Below are positions 38,901 to 50,900 of a stretch of 64,000 nt of DNA, piece after piece. Numbering within the stretch: the first letter of the stretch is position 1; every line of letters begins with the position of its first letter. Source of the stretch: Lamellibrachia columna (taxonomy: Eukaryota; Annelida; Polychaeta; Sabellida; Siboglinidae). The position numbers and the translations under genes are program-made. A model generated the notes under the pieces. It made no database searches, was not told the origin of the DNA, and saw only the letters and a program-made list of their open reading frames with translations. The stretch is from assembly GCA_963662155.1 (NCBI GenBank), contig OY759263.1, forward strand, positions 4,170,041-4,234,040, written 5' to 3'.

Positions 38901-41401
38901 TTACTGTGTGAAGGATGTGATGGTTACTGTGAAGGATGTGATGGTTACTGTGAAGGATGTGATGGTTACAGTATGAAGGATGTGATGGTTACAGTATGAA
39001 GGATGTGATGGTTACTGTGTGAATGATGTGATGGTTACTGTGTGAATGATGTGATGGTTACTGTGTGAAGGATGTGATGGTTACAGTATGAAGGATGTGA
39101 TGGTTACTGTGTGAATGATGTGATGGTTACTGTGTGAAGGATGTGATGGTTACTGGTTTGTTGTATTAACCAAACCATTCATGTGACACCTGGTAAAAAG
39201 AATTAGTAAAACAAAGTATGAAAACATGCACAGCCACATGACAGCATGGCTAAATATTGATAAGAATAATATTGCCAGCCACCTCTGTTATCATCTGCCT
39301 TGTAATGTTCCATTGGTGTTTAAATATCAGTTTAGAAAATGGCCCTTTGAATGCATTGACAGTATACTTTTAAACCTGACCAGTGCCATTAATGTAGTCT
39401 ACCACTGTCTGCTGGTGCTGAGGAATCAGGACGTCCAGTGTTTCTGTTGCATGCATGTGGCTCATTATATGTTGTTTTTCAAATATAAAATTGTCTACAT
39501 GGTTAATAAGTTGTAGTAGCAGGGAAAATACACAGGGTAACATACAATACCTTATTACATGTTAATAGAATGTTAATGATGTAAACATTGGGCAATAGAT
39601 GTCCTCAAGCACAACTGGTCAAAGTAGTTTTATGGAGTAACAAATGTGAAGACAGCGTACAAAAATTGTTTTACATTTTGAAAACATGTTGAATAAATAA
39701 CACTATTTTAAAGAGTAATAAATGTGACAGCCGTATACACAATGTAGAAACATTGTTTTACATTAAAAATAATATGTCAGATAATTGAGACCATTTTATG
39801 AAGTAACAAGCATCAAGGAGAGCGGCCTTATGCACCAACCAAGTAACAAATGGGAAGGCAGTGTAAAATAATTGCTTTACCTCTTAAAATGTGTCAGAAA
39901 AAGGTCAGCATTTAGTAAAAAAAATACTGGCACACTCATAAATAAATGTTCTACAAGTATTAACCGGTCAGTCTGGTCTTGATGTGTCCCTTCATGTTTC
40001 CACGCACGCACATGCTTGCCAGCTACTCGCATTATTGAATGTGAGGAATGCGTCTCTTCTGCAGTTGACGGTAAGTCTAATCTGAGAGGGTAATTTACGT
40101 TTGCTGGCTCCAACACGTTCCATGGCTGCAGAAGCTGAGTCCCAAGACTCGTTATTATTCCACTAGCATTGTCAGTGTTTGATGTTCAGGGACATAACCA
40201 CTGCAGCAGCAGTTAATTATTCTATTGCTAATATTACTTTGTCAAAAACACATTGGTGAAGAGCACATACATGTACATGCAACCTCACGAGGGCTTGTTC
40301 TGTGTGTTCTGTTAAATGTTGACCACTATGCGTAGAGCAGTGATGATTAACAACAGCCGCATGTGTCCGTGTCATGTTTACAGCATGTCTTTGTTCCAGC
40401 ACTGTATCATTTGTTCAGGCAAATTCACAATGAAATGTGATGACATTGCTTGAAGTGTTTTATATATTTTTACATGTCATCAAATGGAAGCCAGGTTTAC
40501 ACAAGGCGATATAGTCGCTGTAATAAGACGATGCTGTGCGTATGACCACATTGCAGCTTGATTGTCTCGTGTAAACTGTATGTCACCGCAGCACATCGCG
40601 GTGATGTCGGTCATTATGTCACATGAAATAGAACTGATCCTATTCTGAAGCAACATTGCATGCGATAGTAAACAGCTTTGACGTTTTCTAATGACATTGC
40701 ATCATCGACGATATCAGTTCGTGTAAACCTGGCTTATTACATATTTGTTTTGTTTATGACATCCAGATGTTTTAGACCCTACACTTAGTTGTGTTGGACG
40801 ACATGCAACCCAGGATGTTTGAACCCTTTCTATTTGGCGTAATCACTAGGACTAGACTCACTGAGGGACATGTCAGGGTTGTTCTCTCAGTGACCTGTCA
40901 CACAGGTGAACCTGGCCTGACCTCACCAATAGTGGAGCCACTTACATTTACATACTGGCCTCCTGCTAATATCGGTGTGACATGTCACACGGGTGAACCT
41001 GGCCTGACCTCACCAATAGTGGAGCCACTTACATTTACATACTGGCCTTCTGCTAATATTGGTGTGACATGGCACCGATGAGCAGAACTACTGGTTGAAG
41101 TTGACATTTCTACCCCTGTTGAACATCCTGGACTTAAATTGCATGATTTCTACCTGATGTTCCACCCTTTTGTTTGCATGCACAGTTTGCACACATTACC
41201 CCTGCCTACCACTAATGTTATAGCACTTGCCTATATGATTGATGCACTGAGGTCACTTCAGATCAACACACCAATATGTCATGCATGGGTAATCATCTAC
41301 TTATCAGACCCAAATTAATACTACTTGTACTGTATTTATAAAGCGCTAAGTCCCACTTTGTGGATCAATGCGCTGTACATCATATAAAATAAATTCATGT
41401 A

Positions 41402-41453
<52 letters not shown>

Positions 41454-44349
41454 GTTTCTTAGCTCATTTGTTCTATTACCAATCGTTTAATGTTATCACA
41501 GTACACCACATTATTTGAGGTACACAAAGGTCTTTGCAGTCCGAATGACATCAGCCTCCTTTGTTATTGGTAATTTCTTAAGCATGGCACACAATAACTA
41601 CTGGTATGCATGGAGATTGGTGGAATTCGGAGGCCATTAAAATTGCCCCAGAACACAATATTTCATAATAATGTCTGCCCTTTGTGTACATCAAGTGATG
41701 TGGTGTGATCCAATGAACATTTTGAGATAGAAAAGATGAGGTAAGAGTAACATATGAAACATTAATAATGTGAGCGTAATAAGTCCAAGGTAAAGGAATA
41801 CCCATGCATGTTTCTCTCAGGAATTCACATGGAATGAACTAGAATGATTTCAAGTTGTCTGATGTTTGCCAGTAGTAGTTGTAGTAAAAGCTATATTTCA
41901 CGATGGTGACCATATCACGTTTATCGCGTGATTTTCAGTGGGCCATCGATCACATCAATTCTTACATACAGTTATATAATGGAGATAAAATATACACGTC
42001 AGAACAATATATAAACAAAATAAAAAAATACCTACGTAAAAATGTGTCATTACAATAAAAAATAATTATATCAATAAATATTTTATATAAATAAATAAAT
42101 TAATTCAATTAAAACCATTGAGTAAAAGCCATCAATTTACAATATATATATATATATATATAAATTAGTTAATTAAATCAATTAAAGCCATTGAATAAAA
42201 ACTGTCAATTTACAATACAAAAATCTAAGAAATTATAAATAAATGTATCAATAAATTACTAATAAATATTTTAATAAATTAATTCAATTAAAACCATTGA
42301 GTAAAAGCCATAAATTTACAATTTCTAAAACATCAGCATTCATACAGGCCTGTCAAGTTCAAAATGTTCAGCCCGTGCGTGATGTTATACATTACTATCG
42401 CAGTAAAATATGTTTCTCAAGTGTTCTCACTTCTCTTTTATCGCATGTCTACATCTTTATATAGCTTTGAACTTCAGTTTGTAGAGTCTTGACTGTTCTA
42501 TGGTATGTTTTCTGACCTTTAATATTCAGTTGAAGTGTGGGAACATTTTCACTTAACAGTTTTAAGAAGTACAGTTCCATGTTGGAACAACCCTTGTCCA
42601 TAACATGTTGGAACAGCCCTTGTCCATAACATGTTGGAACAACCCTTGTCCATAACATGTTGGAACAACCCTTGTCCATAACATGTTGGAACAACCCTTG
42701 TCCATAACATGTTGGAACAACCCTTGTCCATAACATGTTGGAAGAACCCTTGTCCATAACATGTTGGAACAACCCTTGTCCATAACATGTTGGAACAACC
42801 CTTGTCCATAACATGTTGGAAGAACCCTTGTCCATAACACGTTGGAACAACCCTTGTCCATAACATGTTGGAACAACCCTTGTCCATAACATGTTGGAAG
42901 AACCCTTGTCCATAACATGTTGGAACAACCCTTGTCCATAACATGTTGGAACAACCCTTGTCCATAACATGTTGGAACAGCCCTTGTCCATAACATGTTG
43001 GAACAACCCTTGTCCATAACATGTTGGAACAACCCTTGTCCATAACATGTTGGAACAGCCCTTGTCCATAACATGTTGGAACAACCCTTGTCCATAACAT
43101 GTTGGAACAACCCTTGTCCATAACATGTTGGAACAACCCTTGTCCATAACATGTTGGAACAACCCTTGTCCATAACATGTTGGAAGAACCCTTGTCCATA
43201 ACATGTTGGAACAACCCTTGTCCATAACATGTTGGAACAACCCTTGTCCATAACATGTTGGAAGAACCCTTGTCCATAACATGTTGGAACAACCCTTGTC
43301 CATAACATGTTGGAACAACCCTTGTCCATAACATGTTGGAAGAACCCTTGTCCATAACATGTTGGAACAACCCTTGTCCATAACATGTTGGAACAACCCT
43401 TGTCCATAACATGTTGGAAGAACCCTTGTCCATAACATGTTGGAACAACCCTTGTCCATAACATGTTGGAACAACCCTTGTCCATAACATGTTGGAACAG
43501 CCCTTGTCCATAACATGTTGGAACAACCCTTGTCCATAACATGTTGGAACAACCCTTGTCCATAACATGTTGGAACAACCCTTGTCCATAACATGTTGGA
43601 ACAACCCTTGTCCATAACATGTTGGAACAACCCTTGTCCATAACATGTTGGAACAACCCTTGTCCATAACATACCTATTCACTATTTTATTTGCCCCATA
43701 TACAGTACAACTCTGTTAACTAGAAATTGTAAGTACTGGGGAGTTATCCATATGTTCGAGTTAAGTTGTGTGTTTACACTATACTGATCTCATGGTTCGA
43801 ATGATGGTAGGTATGCTAATTATCAAAGACTGATAACTAGCATACCCAAACTTAGATTAAAAGTTGGAGTTAACAGAAACAAAGTGTACTCTCTCTGTCT
43901 CTCCCTCCGTCTCTCTCCGCCCCCGTCCCCATCTCCCTCCCTGTGTATGTATATATATATATATATATATATACATACATACATACATGTGTGTATGTAC
44001 ACTTTAACATACATATGCACCCCTTGCAGATGGATTACAAGGGTGGGGGTGTCTGAAATTGAGTACTCAGAGTTGTACAAATACTTAGTAACCTTTAACG
44101 TATCCTGATCGCTTTGTAAAATAAAGGTATATATACCAGGGTTCAATAGGCTCCACTGTTACATGTGTCTCACTAGGGATAACTGTCTGCTTGCAGACCA
44201 GGGTGCAGGGAAGCAAATCGGAGAATGACTTTGGTGGTGTGCTTGAACAGAAAGATGATGGAGCGGCAGAGGCGGTGGCACACGAGGCTACAGCAGACAG
44301 TGCGACGGGAGCCACAGCTCCCCTGCCTGAGGAGAAGGTGCCTCTGTGA
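26968..44349 (+). CDS. TPD52: Tumor protein D52 family (TPD52/D54-like), 6 exons
   Basis: TPD52 proteins are small coiled-coil adaptors linked to vesicle trafficking and lipid droplets in the cytoplasm. Exons: 26968-27135, 29536-29684, 32096-32155, 33057-33125, 33962-34022 and 44197-44349, all with AG/GT borders and matching phases (0, 2, 2, 2, 0), giving about 219 aa, close to vertebrate family members. Exon 1 ends in EEKARQEAAWKIELDK. Exon 2 carries the coiled coil (VEAEIATLRSVLATKVHRAG). Exons 3 and 4 both start with a DAYQKTN-type repeat, and exon 5 has the family hallmark TAFKSFEEKVG. The last exon is an acidic, Ala-rich tail ending EEKVPL. The start codon is the least certain part: TGA in frame at 26950 precedes ATG 26968, but an alternative upstream first exon spliced near 26998-27001 is possible. 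Symbol given at family level. Confidence 0.9.
27385..27493 (-). mobile_element. 3' untranslated tail of the interrupted LINE
   Basis: GATTTAACAAGATTACCATC through CATCTATGTGTAGCCCACCC. The same stretch at 33593-33691 runs directly into the LINE coding end, which shows what was separated here. Confidence 0.65.
27494..28526 (+). mobile_element. 5'-truncated L2/CR1-like LINE
   Basis: Starts inside reverse transcriptase at SPFLFTLFTNDC; the catalytic-motif region is KFSDDTTVIG. Then come LNISKTKEMIIDFRKK, the thumb domain and an ending ALRFLNGEPS with stop at about 28254. The frame is open from 27559 to 28254. The 3' tail has TATCTTATCTTATC repeats (28509-28522), a common LINE 3' end. It lies in TPD52 intron 1 and is inserted into an older LINE fragment. 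Confidence 0.85.
28527..28829 (-). mobile_element. 3' coding end of an older LINE, interrupted by the L2-like LINE
   Basis: The minus-strand frame ends VAARATSTVTLHNWL...SSVNMFKNRIDR, the usual C-terminal pattern of LINE ORF2 (W-x-x-L then S-V-N-x-F-K-N). Its 3' continuation lies beyond the inserted LINE at about 27385-27493. Confidence 0.65.
30254..30675 (+). mobile_element. Diverged fragment of the same hAT element
   Basis: Begins CAGACTGGGTCCAGTTA, followed by AATTGTAATTGA repeats. Near 30620-30670 it matches the internal part of the 4800-5987 element (TCTCACACAAGTTGAAAATC, then AACACCTGCTT). The right end is missing. It lies in TPD52 intron 2. Confidence 0.7.
31736..31784. repeat. Perfect 24-base palindrome with one-base centre
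   Basis: TTATGGAAAATCATTGGCCC continues to the centre at 31760 and is then exactly mirrored to 31784. It can extrude as a cruciform or fold as an RNA hairpin in the intron. Confidence 0.9.
32598..32762. repeat. 41-bp tandem repeat, four copies
   Basis: Unit GTGAACTTATCAAGGAACCC followed by AGTGAATGGTTGACTGTATAA. The middle copies are almost identical. It lies in TPD52 intron 3. Confidence 0.88.
33593..33740 (-). mobile_element. Uninterrupted copy of the same LINE 3' end
   Basis: Matches 27385-27493 and then continues without a break into the SVNMFKNKVDKYL-coding end (minus strand). It is an empty-site paralogue for the 27494-28526 insertion. It lies in TPD52 intron 4. Confidence 0.7.
34023..36012. 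other. Start of TPD52 intron 5
   Basis: No gene recognised. A 39-bp direct duplication (CATGTGTGGATGCCTTCATA...) is at 35066-35143. Confidence 0.5.
36013..39153. repeat. 23-bp satellite-like array, ~3.1 kb, about 136 units
   Basis: Unit ATGGTTACTGTGTGAAGGAT plus GTG. Sequence variants (ACTGTGTG, ACAGTATG, ACAGTGTG, ACTGTATG, ACTGTTTG) recur in mixed order. A marker variant lacking one G (GTGATGTTTACTG) occurs at 36341, 36962, 37445, 37859, 38135 and 38457, at spacings that are exact multiples of 23, so no indel has broken the register over 2.1 kb. The last 250 bases are more degenerate, with some 21-bp units. Whole array is in TPD52 intron 5. Confidence 0.97.
40488..40735. mobile_element. 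248-bp MITE with AAGCCAGGTTTACAC termini
   Basis: AAGCCAGGTTTACAC at the left is exactly inverted at the right (GTGTAAACCTGGCTT). No clear target duplication was found and no coding sequence. Confidence 0.75.
40890..41063. repeat. 87-bp direct tandem duplication
   Basis: Two near-identical copies starting GTGACCTGTCACAC and GTGACATGTCACAC, followed by GGTGAACCTGGCCTGACCTC. A third partial start is at 41064. Confidence 0.88.
42580..43672. repeat. 26-bp minisatellite, 42 units, with 78-bp higher-order period
   Basis: Unit AACATGTTGGAACAACCCTT plus GTCCAT. The variant GAAGAACCC occurs at 42741, 42819 and 42897, then 43183, 43261, 43339 and 43417, steps of 78 bp (three units). Because 26 is not a multiple of three and the unit has no minus-strand stop, all three minus frames stay open (364-407 codons) and read the same 26-residue cycle. 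I regard these frames as incidental. In TPD52 intron 5, antisense to the gene. Confidence 0.96.
43673..44196. other. End of TPD52 intron 5
   Basis: Contains a 16-base hairpin GGTATGCTAATTATCA (about 43811-43847), a CT-rich stretch and a TA/CATA microsatellite (43949-43990), then the acceptor TTGCAG at 44191-44196. Confidence 0.55.
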
Positions 44350-47300
44350 GACTGCTGTCTTCATCACATATAACGCTCACAATGTATTGTGGTGGGGTAA
44401 TCTACACAGTGCCACACTTCCTTACTTCTCTTAACTTGTCGCAATGCCCGCTCTTGTTGAATGTAGCAGTGAAACCAAAGTGTTAACGTCTATGGCCGAG
44501 GTGTGGAGGTCTCACTATAAAATGACCTAACTGAGAGAAGCTACGGAGGTAGCTGTGACAGAATTGGTAGAGGACAAGTACAGAGGTGCCAAGTAAAGTT
44601 AAATAAGGAGGAAGTTTCTCCTGCTGGAGATGAAATTAACAAGATATGGAGGTTGGGTCCCCTCCCACAACACGGAAATATTAGAAAAAAATTAATGCCT
44701 CAAGTGTGCTATTTTATGTATCTACTTTTCATAGAAAATTTGGAATTGTTTCAAAACGGAGATTATTTGAAAAATATCTTTCAAATTTGGCAAAAAACAT
44801 CTATTTCCCAAAGCAGGAGACTTGGCACCTGTGCAAGTAAGCGTTTGACAAAGCTATACCCAACAGGATGAATATGTAATGTTAGTATTTACGTGTAGCT
44901 TTTGTTTTAGTAACTGTACATCGGTAAATTTGAATTTAGCTTATCTGTATATCGAGTATGATCGAGTGTATGGCAGACATTCCAGTGTTTGCATTCTGTG
45001 TATTGCAATACAACTTGTCATGATTACTGGTGCTTTCGTTCTGCTTGTAGATTACAGGCGATGTGAAGGTTATCTATTATTTATTGATGAGATTTGATTT
45101 TTGGGTATGTATTAACAGATTTTAAATGCAAGTACTGAATGTAAGACTATTATTCAAGACACCACTATAAAGGACACCACTTGGCAAGGTTTTCTGTGGA
45201 TTCCCCATGTATAAATAAATGGACAAGATCTTATTGGATCAAACTTGTTGCGCCTGCTACTATATGGCTCTGTTCCTGAACTTCACAGAAAATATTTCCA
45301 AAATGTATACAACTTCATACATGCTAATCCAGAGTCGCACACCATTAAGACTGGTAAAAAAAATCTACATCCACTGGTTTGCAGCACATGCTCGCTGTAT
45401 TGATTGGCTCTTGTGACACTAGCACAACTGATTGCACACTGGGAAGATATTCGCAAGAGTTGCTCCCCATATGTGTTTGGAATTGATTTTGTTATTTGCT
45501 GCCATTTTACAAACTTGGGCCGATACAAAAAAGCCTGGTCTCTCGTAAAATTATCAAATTTAAGAAAATCTGCAAGACTTGTGGGTAAAATCACAAGTTG
45601 GCACCTATACAACTTGCATGTTTGTGTTGGTACAAGCATCCTGTTAATACATACACGAACCAAGACCTGCTGTAGAATGAAAATACTTGTAATTGGCACA
45701 TAAACAGCTTTCAGTTTGGTGGTTTCTATAGTAGGTTTCAGTAGGAGTCAATGGTTTAGTATTGTAGGTTAAGGTTAAGGATTTAATTATGATTGTAAAT
45801 ATCCACATTGCAAGAACTGAATTAATGCAACTAGAAATGTTTGATGTTGAGAGAAATATTTTCGAAACCAGATAATACTGGTTGTAGTTTCGCAAACTTT
45901 CAGTCAGAAAGTTGAGCAGGTTGTCCATAACATAGTGTTGGGTAAAAGTGGCAGAAAATGTCCACGTTGCTGCTTCCAGTGTAAACTATGTTGACAGCAA
46001 AATGTTTGGTTCGTTTGGAAGACAAGCATTCATGGTGTCTGTTGCTCAATGTGTATGTGTTGCAGTCACATTCAGATTACACTACTTGCAGTTATGTACT
46101 TCGCTGCTTTCAGTCAGTTTGATTCAACAGTTGATGATGTTAACATATTGCTTGTTTGGTCAAGTGTCAACTGGCCATACCAATAAACAACTTCAAAAAT
46201 CATTTGTTTTGTTAGCTAGTTGTCATTGCCATTGGCATGTAGATCCCACAGTGAGTTCTGGCACATATTACCCAGCAACACTTCAGGATGTTTTACTCTA
46301 GTGACAACCTGTCTACACTGAACGATTAGCAATACAAGCAACAACACTACTCTTGATCATTAGACAGAATCTCTGTAAAACTAGCAGGGATGTGGTCAAA
46401 TACGTATTTGAAATACAGCAAAGTTCATATTTGTCTATTGCAAAAGTGACATATTTTATTTGTTCCATGCTCCTTGTATTTTATTCAAATACACCTCTTT
46501 TATCTCAAGTCTGAGATAAAGATCCAGCGCACTGACATGTAATCACAGGCTTCACAGCATCATTGGTAACAGACATCCTGGGTCATATTTGTAGGAAAGG
46601 CACAATGAAACAAGTGCCCTTGGCTTCCTTACATTGTTTACTCAGCTGTGACTCCCTGAGAGCTACCTGAGCTGGGGGCTTTATCTTGATTTGGTGATGT
46701 CTTTATTTCAATGGGAAGTGAAACAAACAGCTAACTTTACCAAGAAACCAATATTTAATGCATGCATTTTCTACATGTGACTGGTCAGTCAGACTCCGTG
46801 ATCAAATGTAACAAGTGTTAATTTAATAATATAATTTACACAGAAGACAATGCCAGGCATTTTATGTGACAAAGAAGATGACAAAAGATGTAAAACAGAA
46901 AATATGTCGATAAAAACTACATGGAACTTAAATGTATTTTATTTAAATTGCTGTATTTGTATTTGACAATTTAAAAAGCGCTGTATTTGACAATTTAAAA
47001 AGCGCTGTATTTGACACCATCCCACCCCATCCCTGAAAACTAGACTGGTGACAAAGTTGCGCTGATGTGGTTATTGACTGTGCTGTGACGTTCAACCTGT
47101 CACAAATTCATTATTTTGGGACAAAGTCAGGGATGCATGGAAGAAATAATGATCGAGCTACTAAAAGCATAATTTATCTAGTCAACCGAAATCTGGAAAT
47201 GAACTTCTGCCACGGACACATTTTACTCTGAGGTGAGCTAGGTAGACAATGCCTTCATGGTGCAGTCTGATCATTTAAATTAATCATAAACATATTTGTC

Positions 47301-47951
47301 CCCTAACATTAAAATTTACATAAAAAGGCAATTCATCAAGATATTTTGGGAATCACGATGTTAGGACAGACATTTACATCATGATCTTACAATAAAAACG
47401 ATCAGATCAGACTGTACCTTTAAGCATCACCGTGTTAAACGTCATTGTTGTCGAATCAGAATGCCTTGTTTTTTACTATTACCAGTAAAAAAACATGCAA
47501 TGTTTAGGCGAACTATACAAACACACAAGAGACGACAACTATTATTCAATCATTTTATTACTAGAGATCCTTACTTTCTTTACTGCATTTATTTTCTAGA
47601 AGTGCTCTTCTTTGGTAAAATTGGATACAACTAATGTTTGAATATCATTCTTTGCTGCGAGCAGCTACTGATGGAATGATTCCAGTGCATGCAAGTCACA
47701 CTCCAGTGAGAGTTAACAAGGAAACAGACAACTTCTGCTTGCTTCACAAACCAACTATTTACATTACAAAACCTAGCCCAAAAGTGGGCATGTGGATCAC
47801 TGTAGCAAGGTAATCTAGAGTGTTGAAATGCCACCTCCACAGCCCCGCATGGTAGAAAAGGTGCAAGTGCAGCGACGGCATGAATTCTTCCTCTCACTGG
47901 TCAGCTTCGACGGAGCAGCAGATACTGTATAGCGTCTACTTACTTCATGGA
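44350..47951. other. Intergenic region between TPD52 and RPN2 (tail to tail)
   Basis: No further gene recognised. AATAAA for TPD52 could be at about 45212-45220. The RPN2 polyadenylation signal on the minus strand could be AATAAAA at 47553-47559. A complete hAT MITE lies at 46385-47035. Confidence 0.55.
46385..47035. mobile_element. hAT-type MITE with perfect 8-bp target duplication
   Basis: Ends CAGGGATGTGGTCAAATAC and, as reverse complement of the right end, CAGGGATGGGGTGGGATGG, then TGTCAAATACAGC. Flanked by AAAACTAG at 46377-46384 and 47036-47043, identical. No transposase; internal TGTATTTGACAATTTAAAAA repeats near the right end. Confidence 0.93.
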
Positions 47952-50900
47952 TCACTTCCTGAAATGTACCACAGAAGTGGCTTTAATACACACATACAGT
48001 GAAACATTATAAGGAAAAACATGGATTTACAGCCAACATGTCTGTTATTACTGGATATGGTTTGGGAGAAAACATTCCTGCCCAGTAACAATTGTATCAT
48101 CACAGTTTAACAAGGGATCAACAGTGGAGTCGTTCTATGCAGATTCATCCTATGGTCTCAGATTCAGTTGACATTTGACCCTCAACTATCATTTAGCACT
48201 GTAGCCTACATAATTTACGAGATGTCTTCAGTTGAAATAGCTTGATACCTGTTATATGTGATACCTCATGCAAATGTTTTGACAAGCATTATGGGTCTAT
48301 AACTCATTTATTTACTTACAGGATGATTGGGAAATGAGCAGAGCTATTACTATTATTTCTACACTCCCCATTATTTTCAGTGCCTCATGTGCTGCCTGCA
48401 CACTAGATGAATAATACTCAATGTATATTGTGAAGTGTCACGCAGAAAAGATTATTCTAGTTGATGTTGTAAGCCAATGGGAAGACGCTCACCTCTTTGC
48501 TGCGATACTGCTGAATAGACGATTGCCAAACAGGAAGGTTGGGATGCCAATGAATCCGAGATAACGAAGAGTCTCGAACATATTAAGCTGCACCCAGTAG
48601 AGGTAATAGAGGCCGAAGATGGCTACAACAATGTCAAACATAGGTCACATCAATGATGTATTCTTGGAGTAGGTCACCAAAGTGGGAGGCTTGCTTATGG
48701 GAAGAGGTACCAAGGACCTAGGTTGTTCTTCCGTTTAGTCCAGGGACAGCATGGGTTCGGGCTGACACTGGGTGGATTGGAAGCGTTCTTCTCGCATCTC
48801 ACCAACAACAGTTGCACAAGATAAGTGAACCTGCTCAGCCACTGGCCAGTGTTGGAGAAATGCACAATTTGACATGACACCACACAAATATCACATACCA
48901 CAGCTTCTGCTGAATCAGAACAAATATGATATGTAGCATCAGTTCAGTAATGTACAATGTCAGTCCAGTGAAAGTACAATGTCAGTCCAGTCAATGTACA
49001 ATGTCAGTCCAGTAAATACACAATGTCAGTCCAGTCAATGTACAATGTCAGTCCAGTAAATACACAATGTCAGTCCAGTAAATACACAATGTCAGTCCAG
49101 TCAATACACAACATTGATAATATGAACATGTGTTGTCAACACTAGTAGAGTGACATCAGTTCAATAACTTTAGTCAGCACAGAGCTACTGGGTAAACCAC
49201 TGGGCACGTGGATGCAACGTGACCAACTGATGGACAGTGCAGGTCTGGTCATACTGAATAACTCTTTCTGAGAAGTTCTAGTACCATATGTGTTAAGTTT
49301 CCTGGAATCACCAGGAGACTCTGAGAAATCTATTAAAAGAAATCTCCGGTCTCCCGCATGGGAGAACAAATCTCCCAGATTTCTAATGAAACGAATATTT
49401 TTGTGTGGCCTCAGTTAACAAAATATCGTCAATTCTTCCTTTTACTCACAACAACACAGGCTTTGCTAAACTGTGCCTTCCATGTTGCATTGTTTATAAT
49501 ATGCGTTAAACGAACGATCCGCTACTATCGCTCATCGATGTACAATCCGTTAAATGATATCCATCTATACTACATCTCCACTTTATACGAGTTCTATTTA
49601 ATTAATATATGTTTGCTAATTGTCACAATCGGAGAACAGTGGAAAAAATTATTTTAAAAATAGTTTCACAAATAAAAAAAATTCTCCGTCACCTAGGGTC
49701 TTAAATGCCTTATCACCCAGGATCAAACTTTGAAGAAAAGAAAATACTTCAGTTCTAGCCCTGCCAATAATTATTATGTTAGCTGCATATGTAATATATG
49801 TTAGGAGTAGAACCACTTGTCTTAATCCTACACCATATGAGTAGTAAACTTGTTATTTTATCATTACTAGTCCACAAGGCCATTTTCAACTACCACAATA
49901 TTTATATTAACATGTCAGTGTACCATTTAATAGTACACGTGCAATGTATTGGGAACTAATACTGATCTAGTGTAATTTTTATGCTTGGCGAGGACGTGAA
50001 ATACTCCAATTTACGTGCAATTTTCTTATACCTTGAGACCCTCCGATTTAGGCTTTGAGACCCTCCGATTTATGCAAAAATCTCCTGCATTTGCATTTCT
50101 GAAACTTAACATGTCTGTAGTACTAGCAGTCATTTTCAGTGTAATGTACATATGGCAGTGTTTGGAACATTTGACTGTTTTAAAAATGAAATGGATAGTC
50201 TACAATATGTACCGCAAATACCAGGAAGGTACAAGTGTATCAGAATATGATCATGCAGTACTGTGGTGTAATAAACAAATATAAATCACCATCATCACAG
50301 GTGTAATAGTAGTTAAACTTCAAATGATGTACTCTTGGATTAGGTCACCAAAGTGGGAGGCTTGCTTAGGGAAGAGGTACCAAGGACATGGGTTGTTCTT
50401 CCGTTTAGTCCAGGGACAGCATGTGTTCGGGCTGACACTGGGTGGATTGGAAGCTTTCGTCTCGCATCTCACCAACAACAGTTGCACAAGATAAGTGAAC
50501 CTGCTCGGCCAATGGCCAGTATTGGACAAATGCACAATTTGTCAGGACACCACACAAACATCACATATCACCGCTGATTCAGAACAAATATGATATGTGG
50601 CATCAGTCCAGTAATGTACAATGTCAGTCTAGTCAAAGTACGTCAGTCAAAAAATACACAATGCCAGTCCAGTCAATGTACAATGTCAGTCCAGTCAATA
50701 CACAATGTTGATAATATGAACATGTGTTGTCAACACTAGTAGAGTGACATCAGTACAATAACTTTAGTCAGCACAGAGCTACTGGGTAAACCACTGGGCA
50801 CGTGGATGCAACGTGACCAACTGACGGACAGTGCAGGTCTGGTCAAACTGAATAACTCTTTCTGAGAAGTTCTAGTACTAACAGTCATTTTCAGTGTAAT

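Larger units (their letters stand above)
39154..42579. other. Middle of TPD52 intron 5
   Basis: No gene recognised. Contains a TIR MITE (40488-40735), an 87-bp duplication (40890-41063), a TA microsatellite at about 41405-41450 and AT-rich DNA with repeated AATTCAATTAAAACCATTGA blocks (42100-42310). Confidence 0.5.

Noticed and set aside
36013..43672. Tandem arrays as CRISPR-like or centromeric DNA
   Set aside because: Units are directly abutting with no unique spacers, in introns of a eukaryotic gene; a 3-kb array is too small to call centromeric.
42449..43682. Three overlapping 364-407-codon minus-strand frames as genes
   Set aside because: They are the consequence of a stop-free 26-bp repeat read in three frames. 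No promoter, splice signal or known domain; kept as a repeat with a finding.
43700..43870. Tigger/pogo-like end (CAGTACAACTCTGTTAAC)
   Set aside because: Resembles a pogo TIR but I could not find a matching inverted end at a plausible distance.
48695..50577. Minus-strand frame SRFTYLVQLLLVRCE as an alternative RPN2 exon
   Set aside because: Open in two of three tandem copies but broken in the third, with no supporting splice pair; treated as repeat sequence.
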